A stretch of DNA of 64,000 nt from Osmia lignaria lignaria (Eukaryota > Arthropoda > Insecta > Hymenoptera > Megachilidae). Under the pieces are notes generated by a model that saw only the letters and a program-made list of their open reading frames with translations, ran no database searches and was not told where the DNA came from. Position numbers and translations under genes: made by a program. The stretch lies in assembly GCF_051020975.1 (NCBI RefSeq), contig NC_135040.1, positions 2,659,501 through 2,723,500 on the forward strand, in the 5' to 3' direction. Positions 1 through 12,550 of the stretch are shown here, one piece after another. The first letter of the stretch is position 1. Each line of letters begins with the position of its first letter.

Positions 1-433
1 TGTTCGAGCATCGACGTTCAGTTTCTTTCTTCTGGTACAGCTCGTTTCCCTCCCTGCACCACCTAGACAATCTCACCCAACTTTCCCAACCCCTCGATCC
101 CTTTCCACCCTTTGGCTCACTCGATACCACCCTATACCATGCTTCTTTCAACGGGCGTAAGCGCGCTTAAATACCTGCTGAATCTCGACGAGGCCAGGAA
201 ATCACGGACGAGAAGAGTCACTGAAAAAGGAACAGCTGAAAGGTAACTGCGCGAGATACCACAGCTCTTTCTACTCTTCTATGTATGTACACCAGCACAT
301 ATACTATTCCTGGAAATATTGCTTTTTCTTTTTTTATGATCTTTTTTTTTAACCCTCCTGTAGTCCGTTTTAAATTTTCGAAAATTATTCATTATTTATT
401 TGTCTATTCTTCGTTATTATTTACGTTCATGTG

Positions 434-595
434 TTAACCCTTGAATAGCGGAATCTGGGTCAATCATGACCCGAACTTACAAAATATATATGGAGATATT
501 AATCTAATAAATAATATAAAATAATATGAAAATAATGACATACAAAATTACATAAAAATTGCGGCTCTCTCCATGGTCCGCCATCCGAGGGTTAA
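434..595 (+). mobile_element. Family B piggyBac-like MITE, intact copy
   Basis: The element is bounded by TTAA on both sides. Its ends are TTAACCCTTGAATAGCGGA and, read from the other side, TTAACCCTCGGATGGCGGA, so they match at 16 of 19 positions. Just inside the left end is the perfect inverted repeat GGGTCA-atca-TGACCC; the right end carries the family signature CTCTCCATGGTCCG. No transposase is encoded. TTAA target sites and CCC/GGG ends are hallmarks of piggyBac transposons, so I infer a non-autonomous piggyBac derivative. This copy is the best preserved and serves as reference for the others in this window. Confidence 0.75.
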
Positions 596-3500
596 CACGT
601 TGACCGCCATGGTGATTACCGGTGACCGACACCTCCAATTCTTTACAATTGAATAATTATTAGAGAAGGCAAACTTTAAATAGTTTCAGTATTGTACTTA
701 TAATGTAAGATGCTGATTTAAAAGTTTGCATTTGGAAATTAACTGTTCACATCTTTAATAACTACAAGTTTAGTATGTCTGACTACACGTAGTCTTTTCT
801 ACTGAGGCAATCATTGTATTAAGCTATTTAAAGCCCGTAATACTGATTACTCGTTTCAAATCAAAGAAAAGAACCATACATTATATTCCAGCTAAGAAAA
901 ATTCACTTATTTCAAAGTATACCTTGTTACCAAATAAATAACACATGAAAAAGATGTGTATACAACGAAGAACGAAAGGTAGCATATTCTTGTGATAACA
1001 TGGACGCGTGTTCGTAGCAGAGATCCACGGGGATTCGTTGATTGCTGGCAATCTAATTTTTCGAACAATGAGGCTGATATGGCCAGCGAAAGGGAGCTAC
1101 GTACACACGTAGATCGTCCAAATTTCCCGGAAGGAGATCGCGCGCAACGCGCATGCAAATTCTGACCGCAATTGAGTTGTATGTATGCAGGTGTGCGTGC
1201 CAGGCAACGTTACCTCTACCATCGCTCAAAAGTATTTGCTCACTGTTCAACATATTTGTCCGTTCGAAATGCTTTATAAGATGCGTCAAACTTTGGTAGT
1301 CGCAATGATCCATGAAAATTTTATTTATTATTAAAACGTTTCATATGAACGTGTATGCATGTATTGTACGTAAGCTCTACAAAACGGGGAGTTATTTGTA
1401 AAGGGCATATATACAAAATAGTTGGACAAATAGTAAAACGAGAAGAAAATGTATACATATACATAGTATTCATTATAAATAAGTGTTAATGAATATAGAT
1501 CTAAATATAATTAATTTTGAAGGTACAAAATATTTCTGTTAGTTGGAAAATCAAATGGTAATCTTGTCTAGGAATTCTATACACTCCACCTTACTGTTTA
1601 TTAATTGTTTGTCTATTTTTGTCTAGTTTTGCTGCTTTCTCAATTTTTTTATTTTTCCTATTTTGTCTATTTTACGTATTTCGCCTATTTTCAATATTTT
1701 ATTTATTTTTTCTATTTTTCTATTCTACATATTTTACCTATTTTATTTATTTCGCCTATTTTCAAATTTTTCTATTTTACTTCTTTTTCTATTTTTGAAC
1801 CTAATTTACCTACTTTTCCTATTTTTTATTTAGTTTGTTTATTTGACCTATCCTACTTATTTTTGTCATTTCCCTATTTTATCTAGTTTATCTATTTTTC
1901 TATCACAGTAATGATAGCTCACAGGCATGTCCTTTGCAGTAAAAATTTCAATTCAGTCAAAGAACCTAAAAATACTTCAAGTAATGCTGGAATATATGGA
2001 GTCTTTAAATTTAGATAGACGTATGTGTACGTCAGAGTGGATAGAAGGAAAAAGGAATTGGAATGTAGGTTCCTTCGTTATAATGAAGTGACAGTATCAG
2101 ACTCGTTATTTGCGGGCTTGTAAAAGGAATCAAAGGTAAAATACTCATTCTGAGTATAAGAACTCTAGATATACATAGCTCAATCTCATTTTTAGTAACA
2201 ACCCAGTGTGACTTATAGTTCCTAATAAATTCATCACTGAACATGATTAAGATTGTATTAAAATAAAATAAATAATATGGTACAAATTCAATTTATCGTT
2301 ATTATATTATACAGGTGATAAAATAAACACTTTTGGTTCTGTATGTAAATCAATTTGAAAATGTGTTCGTCGGACACTGCTGAGTTGTAGAGGGCTGAAA
2401 AGGGGAAGGTGATTCTTAAACGTACATATATAGAGTCTACATAGAGAGTTTCAAGCAAGTGTATAGTCGAGGGATGAACATCGGGGCAATCCCTCCGAGT
2501 AACGTGATATATTGTAACCCAAATAAACCAGGGCGGTGACACGACATACCGCTTTAAGGTGTTCTCACTCTATTCGATCATCTTAATTATTAAGGTAGGA
2601 GTTCTGAATTTATTGATCAAGTATGACCCATTTAATATTATTACAAAATAACACATTTAGAAAATATTACAAAATGCAGAATATTTCATTGCATTATGTT
2701 ATAAATCTACTGCATAAAATAAATAACTATGAAATTCTTGTATTTTTTAAACATCTGAGATTATAAATTTTGAAAATTTGCATTATCATACAATTTGTTT
2801 TTAAAATAGAGTAATATCTGTTATTTTTTCAAGAATAAACAAAATCGTGCAGCAAAGGAGTAATTAATTTTGTGTAACACATTGACTGCCATTCTAAAGA
2901 TACTGAAAATTTTATTAAGTAGTATTTTTATTCTGAAGAAATTTTAAATAACAAAATGATTTTTTGCATAAAAAACAGTGACCACTTGACCCACATTAAG
3001 TAACCCAAAATTTTCTAAAGTAAAGCAAATTCTATTATAAAAAGGGATACCCTAAAACCCTTATCGAAAAATTCGATATGTCATCATTTATGCAGCTTTA
3101 TGTACAGCACCAAGAGAAATTCAATGACCCTTAATAATGCAAGCTCTGAATGAGCAGGGATGCGAAAGACTTTCTGAATGAGGGCACTGTAAAATTAATA
3201 AAACACCTACTGATATCGGATCAATATTCCAATACAGTAACATTCTGTTCTCTCGAATCTCAATTTGTTTCTTTCTCAAGACGAATAAGTATTTCTCGTA
3301 ATAGAAGAAATAAATCTTCAACGTTTCATAAAGCGAAAGACGTTAAACGAGAAAAAATGATTGTCGTTTAGTCGATTGCATTCCCCGAAATCGTCGAGCA
3401 ATAACGCGTCAAATAACGTTAAAACAATATCGCGAATGTGTCGGTGGGTTGTGCAATGGTGGGCTGCCGTATTTCATAGCCGTGGTTAGCCTGGAAACCG

Positions 3501-3836
3501 CGGAGAGACACTTCAAAGGTGTCAAAAAGGCTTGACGTTCGCGGAACAACGGTCAAAAGTATCCCGTTTTCGGTGCCAGCAGCCACCTGCATAAATTCGT
3601 GGGACAAACTGCCATTGCAGGGGTTTCGCATGGCTACGCCCTTAGGTGCAATGCATACCGCGACTGCAGTGCATTTCGAGGTGTAAGCTCGTCTCCCGCT
3701 AACCGTATATACAGGGTGAATCCAGAGTGCTATAACAATATTTGCAGACATATTATGTACTTTAAATCTAACAGAAAAGTTTTCAGAATCTTGCGTCAAG
3801 ATGTTTCAATAAAGCTCCAGAAGAAACGTTATTTTT
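596..3836. other. Non-coding stretch with a degenerate pyrimidine repeat
   Basis: No exon is recognisable here. At about 1600-1900 the plus strand is a long degenerate run of TATTTT-type units (for example CTATTTTTCTATTTTACC) that happens to stay open and would encode Phe/Tyr-rich nonsense; I treat it as simple repeat. A GC-richer patch at 3400-3720 ends in TATACAGGGTG, a motif that recurs elsewhere in the window as CACCCTGTATA and may mark decayed transposon ends. The rest is AT-rich spacer. Confidence 0.5.
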
Positions 3837-4037
3837 TATTCGTCCTCGGACGACGGACCATGGAGAGAGCCCCAATTCATTTCCTAAATTTTACACTGTC
3901 TCTTTAAAAATTATTTTGCCAATATATAAAATCGTTTAGTTTAAAAATTGTACTTTTAATTTTTTAGATTAATATCCTTGTATATATTTTATTAGTTCGA
4001 GTCACGATTGACCCAGACTTTGCTATTCAAAGATTAA
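3837..4037 (-). mobile_element. Family B piggyBac-like MITE, inverted copy
   Basis: The family signature appears here as its reverse complement, CGGACCATGGAGAGAG, near 3856. The opposite end reads ACGATTGACCCAGACTTTGC followed by a TTAA at 4034-4037. The outer TTAA on the left is mutated to TTCG. The copy is otherwise full length and non-coding. Confidence 0.6.
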
Positions 4038-4177
4038 CTAGAAGAGAAAAATTAATATTCTTATTGATGAGAATTTGTTGATTCTATACAATTAAAATTT
4101 GTTATATTCTTGAGAAAATAATATCATGAATATTATTTTTTATACAATGATATTATTGTACATAAGTTATAAATAGG

Positions 4178-4508
4178 TCTTCAGAAGATCAATACATGTA
4201 TATATATTGTCGATACTATTGATTTTATTGACAAACTGTATTTACTTTATTCGATCAATATTTATTGATAGTATATATGTATATTCAGGTTCGAGTTGGA
4301 GTTTAATGATGTTTAATTAAGCGACATTTCATCAATACTAAAAATAATTTGATTTTCATTCAACCAGCTTATCAATTATTATTATTATTATTATTTATTT
4401 TAATTAAAGTCGCATCGACAGCGAGGGTCATTGTTTTAAATAATGATATGTCAATCGGTTTCTTTACACATTCAATAATATAAGCAATATATATTGATCT
4501 TCTGAAGA
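4178..4508. mobile_element. Inverted-repeat element (MITE-like), about 330 bp
   Basis: The left end begins TCTTCAGAAGATCAATA and the right end is its inverse, TATTGATCTTCTGAAGA, giving matching 17-base termini that continue into alternating TATATA sequence. The interior is AT-rich with an (ATT)n tract near 4378-4399 and no open frame. The terminal 11 bases are themselves nearly palindromic (TCTTCTGAAGA). I did not find other copies in this window, so the family assignment is open and a target duplication is not obvious. Confidence 0.5.
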
Positions 4509-6027
4509 TTCCTTAATAGAATATTGATTTTTATAAGAAATTTCTTATAAACAAATAATACATTATTTCTAAGTTACAACAGATATCTTCAATGCACTAT
4601 CTGTTTTAATAACTTTGTAATTTACTTGTTACAATACCTATATGTTATAATACCTAATGGTGAAAAATTTGAGAAACAAAATTATTTATGTAAAATATAA
4701 ATTTGCTACGATATCTTAATTTTACATGATTGCATGGATGATTGACCTTTTCATTTAATTGATAATTAACTTTTAAAATGGCTAAGCAATAATTTTGATA
4801 AATTAAAAATTGTTTCCCTTTTAAGCACCGAGAATAAAAAAAATTCATTTTTACTATTGTAAGTTTAAAAGCTCCTTTTTTTAAATTGTCTAATCCAATT
4901 TTTGAACATTGGTAGTACAATTTTTGAAATTTGCTTTAAACTGCTTTTATTTTTATGTGTACCTATATGTACACCCATGATTATTCTAGATTAAGGTTTA
5001 ACAAATGGTCGACATATGTTGAACAAATTCCTTCAATATTTACTCCGATATTTCACTCCAAGAACGTGACAATTTTACACATAAGTCTTTCTTCCCACTG
5101 CTATAAATTATTTTTATTTTTCTAGGTAGTTCATTCAATAAAAACTGTGTTGTATATGTAACATTTTGAACATTTGTTATGAAATAACACTTCAACTAAC
5201 GACTTCCGTGATGCATTCCGACGTTTGGTTTCTGGGTCATATTTGAAACAGCACGTTTTCAGTAGTTGTTGAATTCAAGAATTTAGGCTTTCTTTTGATT
5301 TTAATCATTTCTTTTCTGCGGACAATGCATGCCATTTTCTATGCTTTCATTATTCTTTCATGCTTTTAGAATTTTTTTATTAAAATGTTGTAAATTGCAT
5401 TTTTGAACCTAGCAGGTTTATTACAAAATTATTTATTGTAGAATTAACATACAGAAATTCGTAAGAAATTATATTTTAAATCTTAGACAAATTTTTTATT
5501 GCAGCTGGTATCAACTATAACTGAATTTTCAATAAAAATATTTATAAAAATTCCAATTACTACTTCAAATCTAATTGAATATAAATATAAAATGCCATGT
5601 TTGTTAAGCTTATAGTTTTGGTTAAATAAATTTTTAAATATTGCAATTGAAAATGTAACTTTCTGCACCAGTATTATTCTTTTTATTGTGGTTTACTGTA
5701 TTATCTACTAATTATAATTATAAATCAAGGAATTTATCAGAAAACCTCTCAACACTTGCGTTTACTCAGGAAAATTTGAATTTATATTTACCTACTTTGT
5801 TATTCGTACTTTTCATTTATATACCAAATTCTACAATATTTAATAATTAAAAATGATATTATTTTGTTTCTAAATTATTTTTAATATTAATATCATCAAA
5901 ATCAGAACTCTGAGCATTGAGGATTTGATTTCTAAGAAACTCCCATCAATAATTCTTTTTTTTTCAGTAATCTTTCACCACATAAAAAGAATATAAAATT
6001 ACAAGTAGCATACAAATTATAAAAATA
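4509..6027. other. AT-rich spacer without recognisable features
   Basis: The stretch is AT-rich with short accidental open frames of Lys/Asn/Ile/Phe-rich composition. I see no splice-bounded exon, RNA gene or repeat family member in it. Confidence 0.5.
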
Positions 6028-6206
6028 TTAACTTTTGAACAGTGGAATCTGGTAACCCAAGCTTACAAAATGTGTACAAGGATAGAAAAGATTTCATATG
6101 TTGGAAAAATAATTTTTCAAAGATCAGTGTAAAATTCAGAAAATGAAAATAATATAAAATACAAAATTAAATTAAAACTGGGCCTCTCTCCATGGTCCGT
6201 GGTCAA
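6028..6206 (+). mobile_element. Family B piggyBac-like MITE, decayed right end
   Basis: It starts at a TTAA followed by CTTTTGAACAGTGGAATCTG and ends with CTCTCTCCATGGTCCGTGG. The final GGGTTAA is eroded to GGTCAA. It has the same internal order as the reference copy (AAGCTTACAAAATGTGTAC, then AAATACAAAATTAAATTAAA). Confidence 0.6.
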
Positions 6207-6641
6207 CCTACAAATCAGCACGATATCTAATAAAATTTACTTTACCAAACAAGTATCTACAACTTCTCCACTATTTTACTTTCGCTTCAACAATTCCTAC
6301 CAGCTTTTCCATAGACCTTTTTCTTCTTTCCCATAAAACACACGGCAAAATAAATTTCACGGACAAAATTGCAAAGCACCCTGTATAACTGATGTGTCGA
6401 GTATAAGTTTAGCGGGCAACGTACCTGATACATACAGGTGTATAGAATCATAGTGAACACAGCTGTATGTACCTACGTACGTGTGTTTACATGCACACCG
6501 TTGCAGTTTGTCGTGTGCGGTGCTGCATCGTAAACTGCATCGTTCGCCGACAATCGTCGTCCACGAACTAGAAACGCGACGCTCTGGTGTCGTCCTTGTC
6601 GCAACCTGGTAATCTCGCTGTTGGTTTTCAACGACCCTCCG

Positions 6642-6661
6642 CCCCCCCCCCCCCCCCCCCC
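6642..6661 (+). repeat. Poly-C tract
   Basis: Twenty consecutive C residues are followed by a T and more C. It sits in a GC-richer patch (about 6380-7000) that contains a CACCCTGTATA motif near 6378 but no coding signal I can support. Such a tract is prone to length variation and sequencing error. Confidence 0.9.
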
Positions 6662-7109
6662 TCCCCCCCTTCACGGTTTCTCTCTTCTTGTTTTCGAGTT
6701 CCGTCGTTCTTCGAGGAATACGGAAAGCGGCGCGCTGCGTGTACACCAACCAAAACGTCGTTTTCTTGGCATTCTCTAATTGAACGAAGCGCCTTCCTTG
6801 CTAGTGAATTTAACCTGCGCGGCTTCACTTATTTGCCCTCGAGCCTATGACCTCCGCGCGTTGAACTTTCCGCCACCGAGGAAATTGCTCGTAACCCCAA
6901 CCTTGCGCAAATTAACAATACGAGTTAATGAACACCTCGAGCGTCGAAAATCATTTTATCACGGGCACAAAGGCGCTGGACGATGTTGGAGGTCCGCGGT
7001 CATCAAATTACTTTGAATTCCAGAGGAATTTTGAAAAATGAATATTTTAACCATTTTATATTTTTATTGGGTGTAAAAATTAATTTGATATGTTTAACAT
7101 TACACAGTT

Positions 7110-7210
7110 TCGTAACCCAAGCTTACCGAGCGTTAAAAACAGTGTAAAAGAGAAAAGAGAAATTAAATTAAAATTGTGGCTCTCTCCATGGTCCGTCGTC
7201 CGAGGGTTAA
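7110..7210 (+). mobile_element. Family B MITE, internally deleted, with a second fragment at 7494-7541
   Basis: The right half is well kept: GTGGCTCTCTCCATGGTCCG, then CGAGGGTTAA ending at 7210. The left end is shortened to GTAACCCAAGCTTACCGAG, lacking the TTAACCCTTGAA terminus. A further short fragment of the same right end (CACTCTCCATGGTCCGCCG) occurs near 7514-7532. Confidence 0.55.
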
Positions 7211-7541
7211 TTATTATTTGTAATTTGGGTAGTTGACTACCATTTAGTTGCTATCTCCGATTTTCTTTCAAACATCAATATATTGAAAAGCCTTATTTAA
7301 GAAAAAGAAACATTATTAGAAAAAGTTCGAATACAGTTCGAATACTTTTGAAACTAACCATATGAATGCAAATGAGGTGTCGGAAAATAAACAATAAATA
7401 GTTAAAAAAGGTTTAGTTTAATTTATTAATAATAAATTCAAATAACAAAAAGTAGCAAATAGAGAATAAATAAAAAAGAGGATTTAATAATCATCTGGGT
7501 CGCTCATTGGGGCACTCTCCATGGTCCGCCGTTCGAGAGAT

Positions 7542-9434
7542 ACTTGGATTTACCATGAATTTAAAAAAATAAATCTTCAATTGAAAAAAAATGAAGGAAA
7601 GAAGATGTGAAAAGCCATAATGAAAGGGTGCTAATAAAAACACTGAACGCACCCTACTCTCCATAATACGGTAGATGGTAATCGTTTTCACCCTCTTTCT
7701 GGATTAAATTTCGAAAATGACTTCTTAAGGAGCGGCATTTATTTATCAAATAGACACGATCTCCCCTACTCGGAAGGAGATGAGCATCCGTAAGCCATTA
7801 ATCATTGAAATTGTTTTTTTTTTTTTTTCTCGTAGACACCGCTAAGGGTGTGAACTGTACAATTTTTCAATGGATATTCTTGCAACATAGGTATTCACGT
7901 GTGCGCATCCATTTCGATTGACACGAATTTGACAAATTGTTAAATGAAAGCTCTACAAAAAGAGTTCTCGTATAGCTGTTGAAAATAAATTTTCCTACTT
8001 CAGGCTTCTTTCAGCGAATGTCTTATCGATCAAATTCTCAACGTATCGCGATGGAAACCTAAAGAAAGTTCCAGCTAAGTTTCCAATACAATGGAATTCG
8101 ACACGAATCGTATTGACAAAGTCGAGGATGACATTTCTCTTCGAGCGTTCTTTTCAAGGGTTTCGAGAAAATGGCTTCTTTCGATTGTCTATGATCAAAA
8201 CTCCCGCAGATGTAATTTCACGACAGCAAACCTGATTCCTTGCTATTGAACGATGTCCCTGACAAAACTTTGCCCTGTAATTACTTTAGGCTTCGTTACA
8301 CTTGTGGGTACTCGTACGCTTCGATGTAATTGTATCGTGATTTATAAAGTAATTGTACTTGGATTGCGATACTTGTAAATATTACAGAATGTATGTCACA
8401 GAGTCTGAAATACGTTACTTAAATTATCTAATTCGATATAAGTAACTTTTTTCATAAACTTAATAAGTTAAGATAACAAGTTATCTTCCATTACATCAGG
8501 TTTTTAATTATCTTCTTCAAATATTTATTGAATATTTCTTATTTAAAAATATGAACGTCGAATGACTATGGCTACTGTTTTTAATGAAAAGGTGAAGGGG
8601 AAGTATACCAAATAGGTCACTTTTTTAAAAATGATCAAAAGCACATAAGTATACTACATTTTCATTACAGTAAGATTTATTCTAAATATTAAAAATGAAA
8701 TTGCTTATATTCCTTGAAAAATAAAACAGAAAATTATTTTGCAAAAGTACTATGAAAAATAGGTGATTCAATGAACCTAATTAAGCTGCTACAATTTAAT
8801 AAATGAATATGCTAAGCGTTTGAAATAAAATATTTCTCATTTCCATCTGATTAATGCTGGTATAATTTTCACATATAAATTTTACTACATAATTTTCAAA
8901 CGCTACTAATATAAATTTTAATGCAGTATTAAAAAGCATTGTAAAATGTAAACTTAAATTACATTGTAAATAATTTTTGAATTTGTTGTACAAACATATT
9001 TCACTTGGAAAGTAAAGAAAGTAAATAAGAATAACCCTAGGAGAAGAATGTTGTTTTATCGCTTTCCAGTGCATGCTTCCGTGTTTTCACGCAATCCGCG
9101 TTCCCATTTCCACTCTCACTCGAATTTATGAAGAACGTTCTTCGAAATAATAATAAATCGTGGGAGACGGGAGCGTTTGTTATATTTAAAAACCCGTTAC
9201 TCATCGGTCGCGGACACGACAGAAACATCCGGGTATTTGTTTTTATATTCGCCACCCTCACAACATCGTACATTACTCGGTGTTACATACACAACATTGA
9301 TTTATGACACGTATCGATTTTTTAAACGTTGTTTGGTAAAAGGTTTATCATTGTATCCGCAACGGTATTTGTGCCAAATTTTTCTTTTTCATCAAGATAT
9401 TGGCAATAATTAGAAATGGAATTGAATTTAATAC
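7542..9434. other. Non-coding spacer
   Basis: Mixed AT-rich DNA with a moderately GC-rich part around 7680-8340. It has a poly-T run near 7815-7829. Open frames here are short and look accidental. I see no exon, RNA gene or repeat copy. Confidence 0.45.
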
Positions 9435-9937
9435 GTACACATGCGATCCAATCAGGCTTCTCTAGAAAAAGTGGCGATATGAATCGTTCAGAGGCAAAGT
9501 GATTAACTCCACTTTTTGAATTTGTTAAAATTTTAATGCCATAGCACTGATTGGATGCTTAATTTTTTTTCTTTTTGCTTTTGGGAGAGGAGGGTTAATC
9601 GATTCAGCAAATGGACGGCTCGTATGGGGAAAGCAGGAATTTTCAAAATTTTCATTTTAACGAGAATAACCTTTGAAAATAATTAAAAAATAAAAGAATA
9701 CAATTTTTGGTGATTAAGTATTGTAAAATTTAGTATATAACTGAAAAATATGATTAATGGATAAGTATCGATTCAAATTTTCCCGCGTAAACGTTTATAC
9801 GCAAGTGGGGGGAGGGCACGGACCTATATACAGGAATATGTATACATATGAGACCTTCGTCGTTATTTTCTCCGGGGACGCCTACGGAGACGGAGGGGAA
9901 TTTTCTCTGCGGAAGCCTGATTTAATTACGAATGTAC
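9435..9937 (+). mobile_element. Family A inverted-repeat element, full length with internal insertion
   Basis: The left end reads GTACACATGCGATCCAATCA and the right end, inverted, GTACATTCGTAATTAAATCA, both continuing into GGCTTC. Near 9780-9815 lies the family core, CCCGCGTAAACGTTTATACG followed by CAAGTGG, then a conserved CGGAC/CTATATA block. The left part is interrupted around 9480-9600 by unrelated sequence compared with the other copies. It encodes no transposase. Termini of the form TA-CA(G/T)T suggest a Tc1/mariner-type non-autonomous element; this is inference from the ends alone. Confidence 0.65.
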
Positions 9938-10989
9938 TTATTCTAAAAAGTGATATATTAATTTTAGTACTTAAGTTTCGAATGCTATCTCATTTAGGTT
10001 TGAAAGGTTTTATTTTTATTCATTCTAAGTTTTACTTAGTAATTCATTCAGATTAGTAAATCTACTCAGTAATTTACAAATTTGTTTGCCATCACGGATA
10101 TTAGAATATGCTTCAATTAGAATGCATATTTCAGAAAATCAGATTCAAACGTGCAATTTTCAACAAACATAATCAGATTATGAAAAGCTGACTTATGAAA
10201 CTGGTATGCATAATTCTATCTTAGTTGCTCGGTAAGCCTTTTGTTGTATGATAGTATTACTATTATTACAATCACTTTATTACTTGTAATTTCATTTTCT
10301 TGTTCTAGTATAACCAGTGCCAATCGCCATTCAGATCTTTATTACCATTTTTTGTCCTTTTTAAAATACATTTTATAATTGAAAATCTTCAATTAAAATA
10401 AAATAATATAAAATATAGGTCCACTGAAAAATTGACGTGTTTTAAATACAGCTTGAGCTCGACAAAAAATAGAATTAACTAATATTCTATTCAACAAATA
10501 TATTCTTCAAGAATCTTTAATAAAAGGCAGTAGATTTTTCATAAATAGAATATTTTATTCAGAAATGATTAAACATCAGATTTCCAAGATTGAACAAGGC
10601 ACATTAACACCTCGTATGAACCATCCATTTCCATAAGATCCACAAAATCCCTATTTCCCACAAATTTCCGTCCCGGATCATTGATCTATTCAAATATATG
10701 GTTATATCCCTCTTACCGAATGTCCTTGTACCCAAAGAAGGGATGGGCTGCATAACTTTGCTGATGAATCCATTTCCAGGCACTATTCTCATAATACCCT
10801 CCATCCTAGTTCCGCTTATCAACCACTTCCCTCATTGCTTTCTAACTCACATAAAGCTGATTGCTTTGAAATGGCCTCGGAAACTGATTCACAGAATCAC
10901 CCTCTAAGAACAAATATGTTTGATCTCGAATAAACACCCATTACAAATTTAAACACATTTTATCCATTTAGAAGAACTCTAAAACAAAC
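9938..10989. other. Non-coding spacer
   Basis: AT-rich with a somewhat more balanced section at 10600-10910 that is open on both strands over about 70 codons. The overlap of opposing open frames and the lack of splice signals or recognisable residues make coding unlikely. Confidence 0.4.
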
Positions 10990-11201
10990 TCTTGAACAGT
11001 GGATCCTGGGTCAATAGTGAGCCAAATTTACAAAATATATACAAAGATATTAAATGTATAATCTTTAAACAAAAGAATTTCATCTATTGGAAGAGTCATT
11101 TTCAAAGGTACAGAGAAAAATTTAGAAAATGAAGATAATATGAAATACAAAATTGCATTAAAATTAGAGCTCTCCCCGTGATCCGCCCTCCGAGAGTTAA
11201 T
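10990..11201 (+). mobile_element. Family B MITE with an adjoining partial copy
   Basis: It begins CTCTTGAACAGTGGATCCTG and ends CCTCCGAGAGTTAA, with the signature mutated to CTCCCCGTGATCCG. A second, partial right end (GCCTCTCTCCATGGTCCGCC) lies at 11265-11290. The roughly 50 bases between them (CTTTTACAAAAATTAG and neighbours) recur after the family B copy at 48548-48714, so these two copies share more than the mobile element. Confidence 0.6.
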
Positions 11202-11300
11202 ACCTTGAAAGACCTTCAGCTGAAAAGGTTCCACTTTTACAAAAATTAGATTTTACATTAAAACTGTGCCTCTCTCCATGGTCCGCCCTACAAGGTTCAT

Positions 11301-12300
11301 TCATTGAAAGAGAGATGCAGGGTCAATTGTTACCCATCAATATTATTTAAATTTTTATTTTTATATCGAAAGTAAAAAATTGATTTAATTGAGGGGGTCT
11401 AAATTGGTTTGAAGATTTAATGTGGAATATTATAGTGGAAGATTTTCTTTAACTTTTATAGCTACAAAATAATTCAAGGATAATAAAACTAAAAAGAATC
11501 GTGCACTCTAACTTTATAATAAAAAATTTAAATAATACTTGAAATTTTTAAGTTTTAACATTCAGAAGATGGAAATGAAAGGAGTGTAAAAGAAGTAACA
11601 CGATAGTCAGTGATCCCAGTGTAACTCAATAACTCCTCATCTCCATAAATCTCAAACTCAAGCCATTAAAAAAAGGAGATGTGCAAGTTAACTGACGTTT
11701 GCGCGTTTTCAAAGTGTACGAAAGTCTATATTTCCTCGTTCGAAACTTTTAAGTAAATCTTAACCGATCCGCTCGCGATTCAGCTCCGCCGTAGGCCGCT
11801 CAACCGTATAACTTACTCTGGATGCCATCACCAGTTCTTAGGACGATAATGATCCATTAAGAAACTCGGAACTCGGCCGTTTCTGTGAATACTACGGGTT
11901 AGCTGGAGAAACGCTTTCTCGCAAGGCAGAGGGGTAGGAAAAAAGGAAACGTTAATCGTGGAAGGGGCGGGGGGTGAGAACACGGCGCCAGAAACGGCAA
12001 AGTCTTTCGACTTTTCATCGAACTGGAAGGAGTCGTCTTTGTGTTTAACGGAGGGTACCAGCATGCGGTATGGGGGGAGATGAGAAAAGAGGTGGAAGAA
12101 GGGTTCGCTTCCCGATTCCAGATGAACGGATTTCGTTAAAAGCAGATTTACATTTCCTCGGCTCTCCTCGGCCACTCCTCTCCTTTCTTCGTGTAAACGT
12201 TTCGCGAACGAAGCGCGTTTCCACGCGCGACTGAATTCGCGTTTCTTCTTCTCGTTTTCACTGAAAATTTCACGATCAATTCACGCTTGATTTCTCGCAG
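11301..12300. other. Probable Beat intron, GC-richer towards the exon
   Basis: The first 400 bases are AT-rich. From about 11700 the sequence becomes GC-richer and open on the minus strand, but without a recognisable protein. Its last part is a textbook 3' splice region: a pyrimidine-rich run followed by TTGATTTCTCGCAG ending at 12300. Confidence 0.5.
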
Positions 12301-12550
12301 GTGGATTCCTACACAAAACACCAGCCGCAGCAGTACCCGCAACAGAAGTGGGAACGCAACGACGCCCCCGCGCCTCGGGCCGATCAGCTGGAGAATCTAC
12401 AGTGGATCGAGATCCGAGTGAAACTTCAACCGTTCCATTACTCGAATGGCCAGCTGAATTTACGATGCAGCGCACAGATTCCCGGCATATATTCGGCGAT
12501 AAGCGAGGTGCAGCTTGGTGCTGGATTGCGCGAACCCGTGCCCGAGAGAG
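12301..12550 (+). CDS. Beaten-path (Beat) family cell-surface protein, single internal exon
   Basis: The exon is bounded by a strong acceptor (TTTCTCGCAG) and a strong donor (GTAAGAATT). It encodes 83 codons plus one base, from VDSYTKHQPQQYP to REPVPER. The stretch LNLRCSAQIPGIYSAISEVQ is the end of the second immunoglobulin-like domain, with the characteristic cysteine of its F strand, and the basic/Pro/Gln-rich start is typical of Beat proteins. Beat proteins are secreted or GPI/membrane-linked ligands for Sidestep receptors in axon guidance and synaptic matching. Wording around PQQYPQQKWER and ADQLENL recalls the Beat-III group, but I did not assign a paralogue. The first immunoglobulin domain, signal peptide and C-terminal exon were not found, consistent with the very long introns of this family. 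The donor phase is 1. Reading through the donor gives a stop 15 codons later, so a retained intron would truncate the protein. Confidence 0.85.

Noticed and set aside
1605..1886. 93-codon Phe/Tyr-rich open frame
   Set aside because: It is the translation of a degenerate TATTTT-type repeat.
3419..3799. 126-codon minus-strand open frame
   Set aside because: No recognisable protein, opposed by an open frame on the other strand, and it runs over a TATACAGGGTG motif shared with other non-coding islands.
6452..6470. Similarity to the start of miR-317 (TGAACACAGCTG)
   Set aside because: Only the first 12 bases agree with my memory of the microRNA, the rest differs and no hairpin surrounds it.
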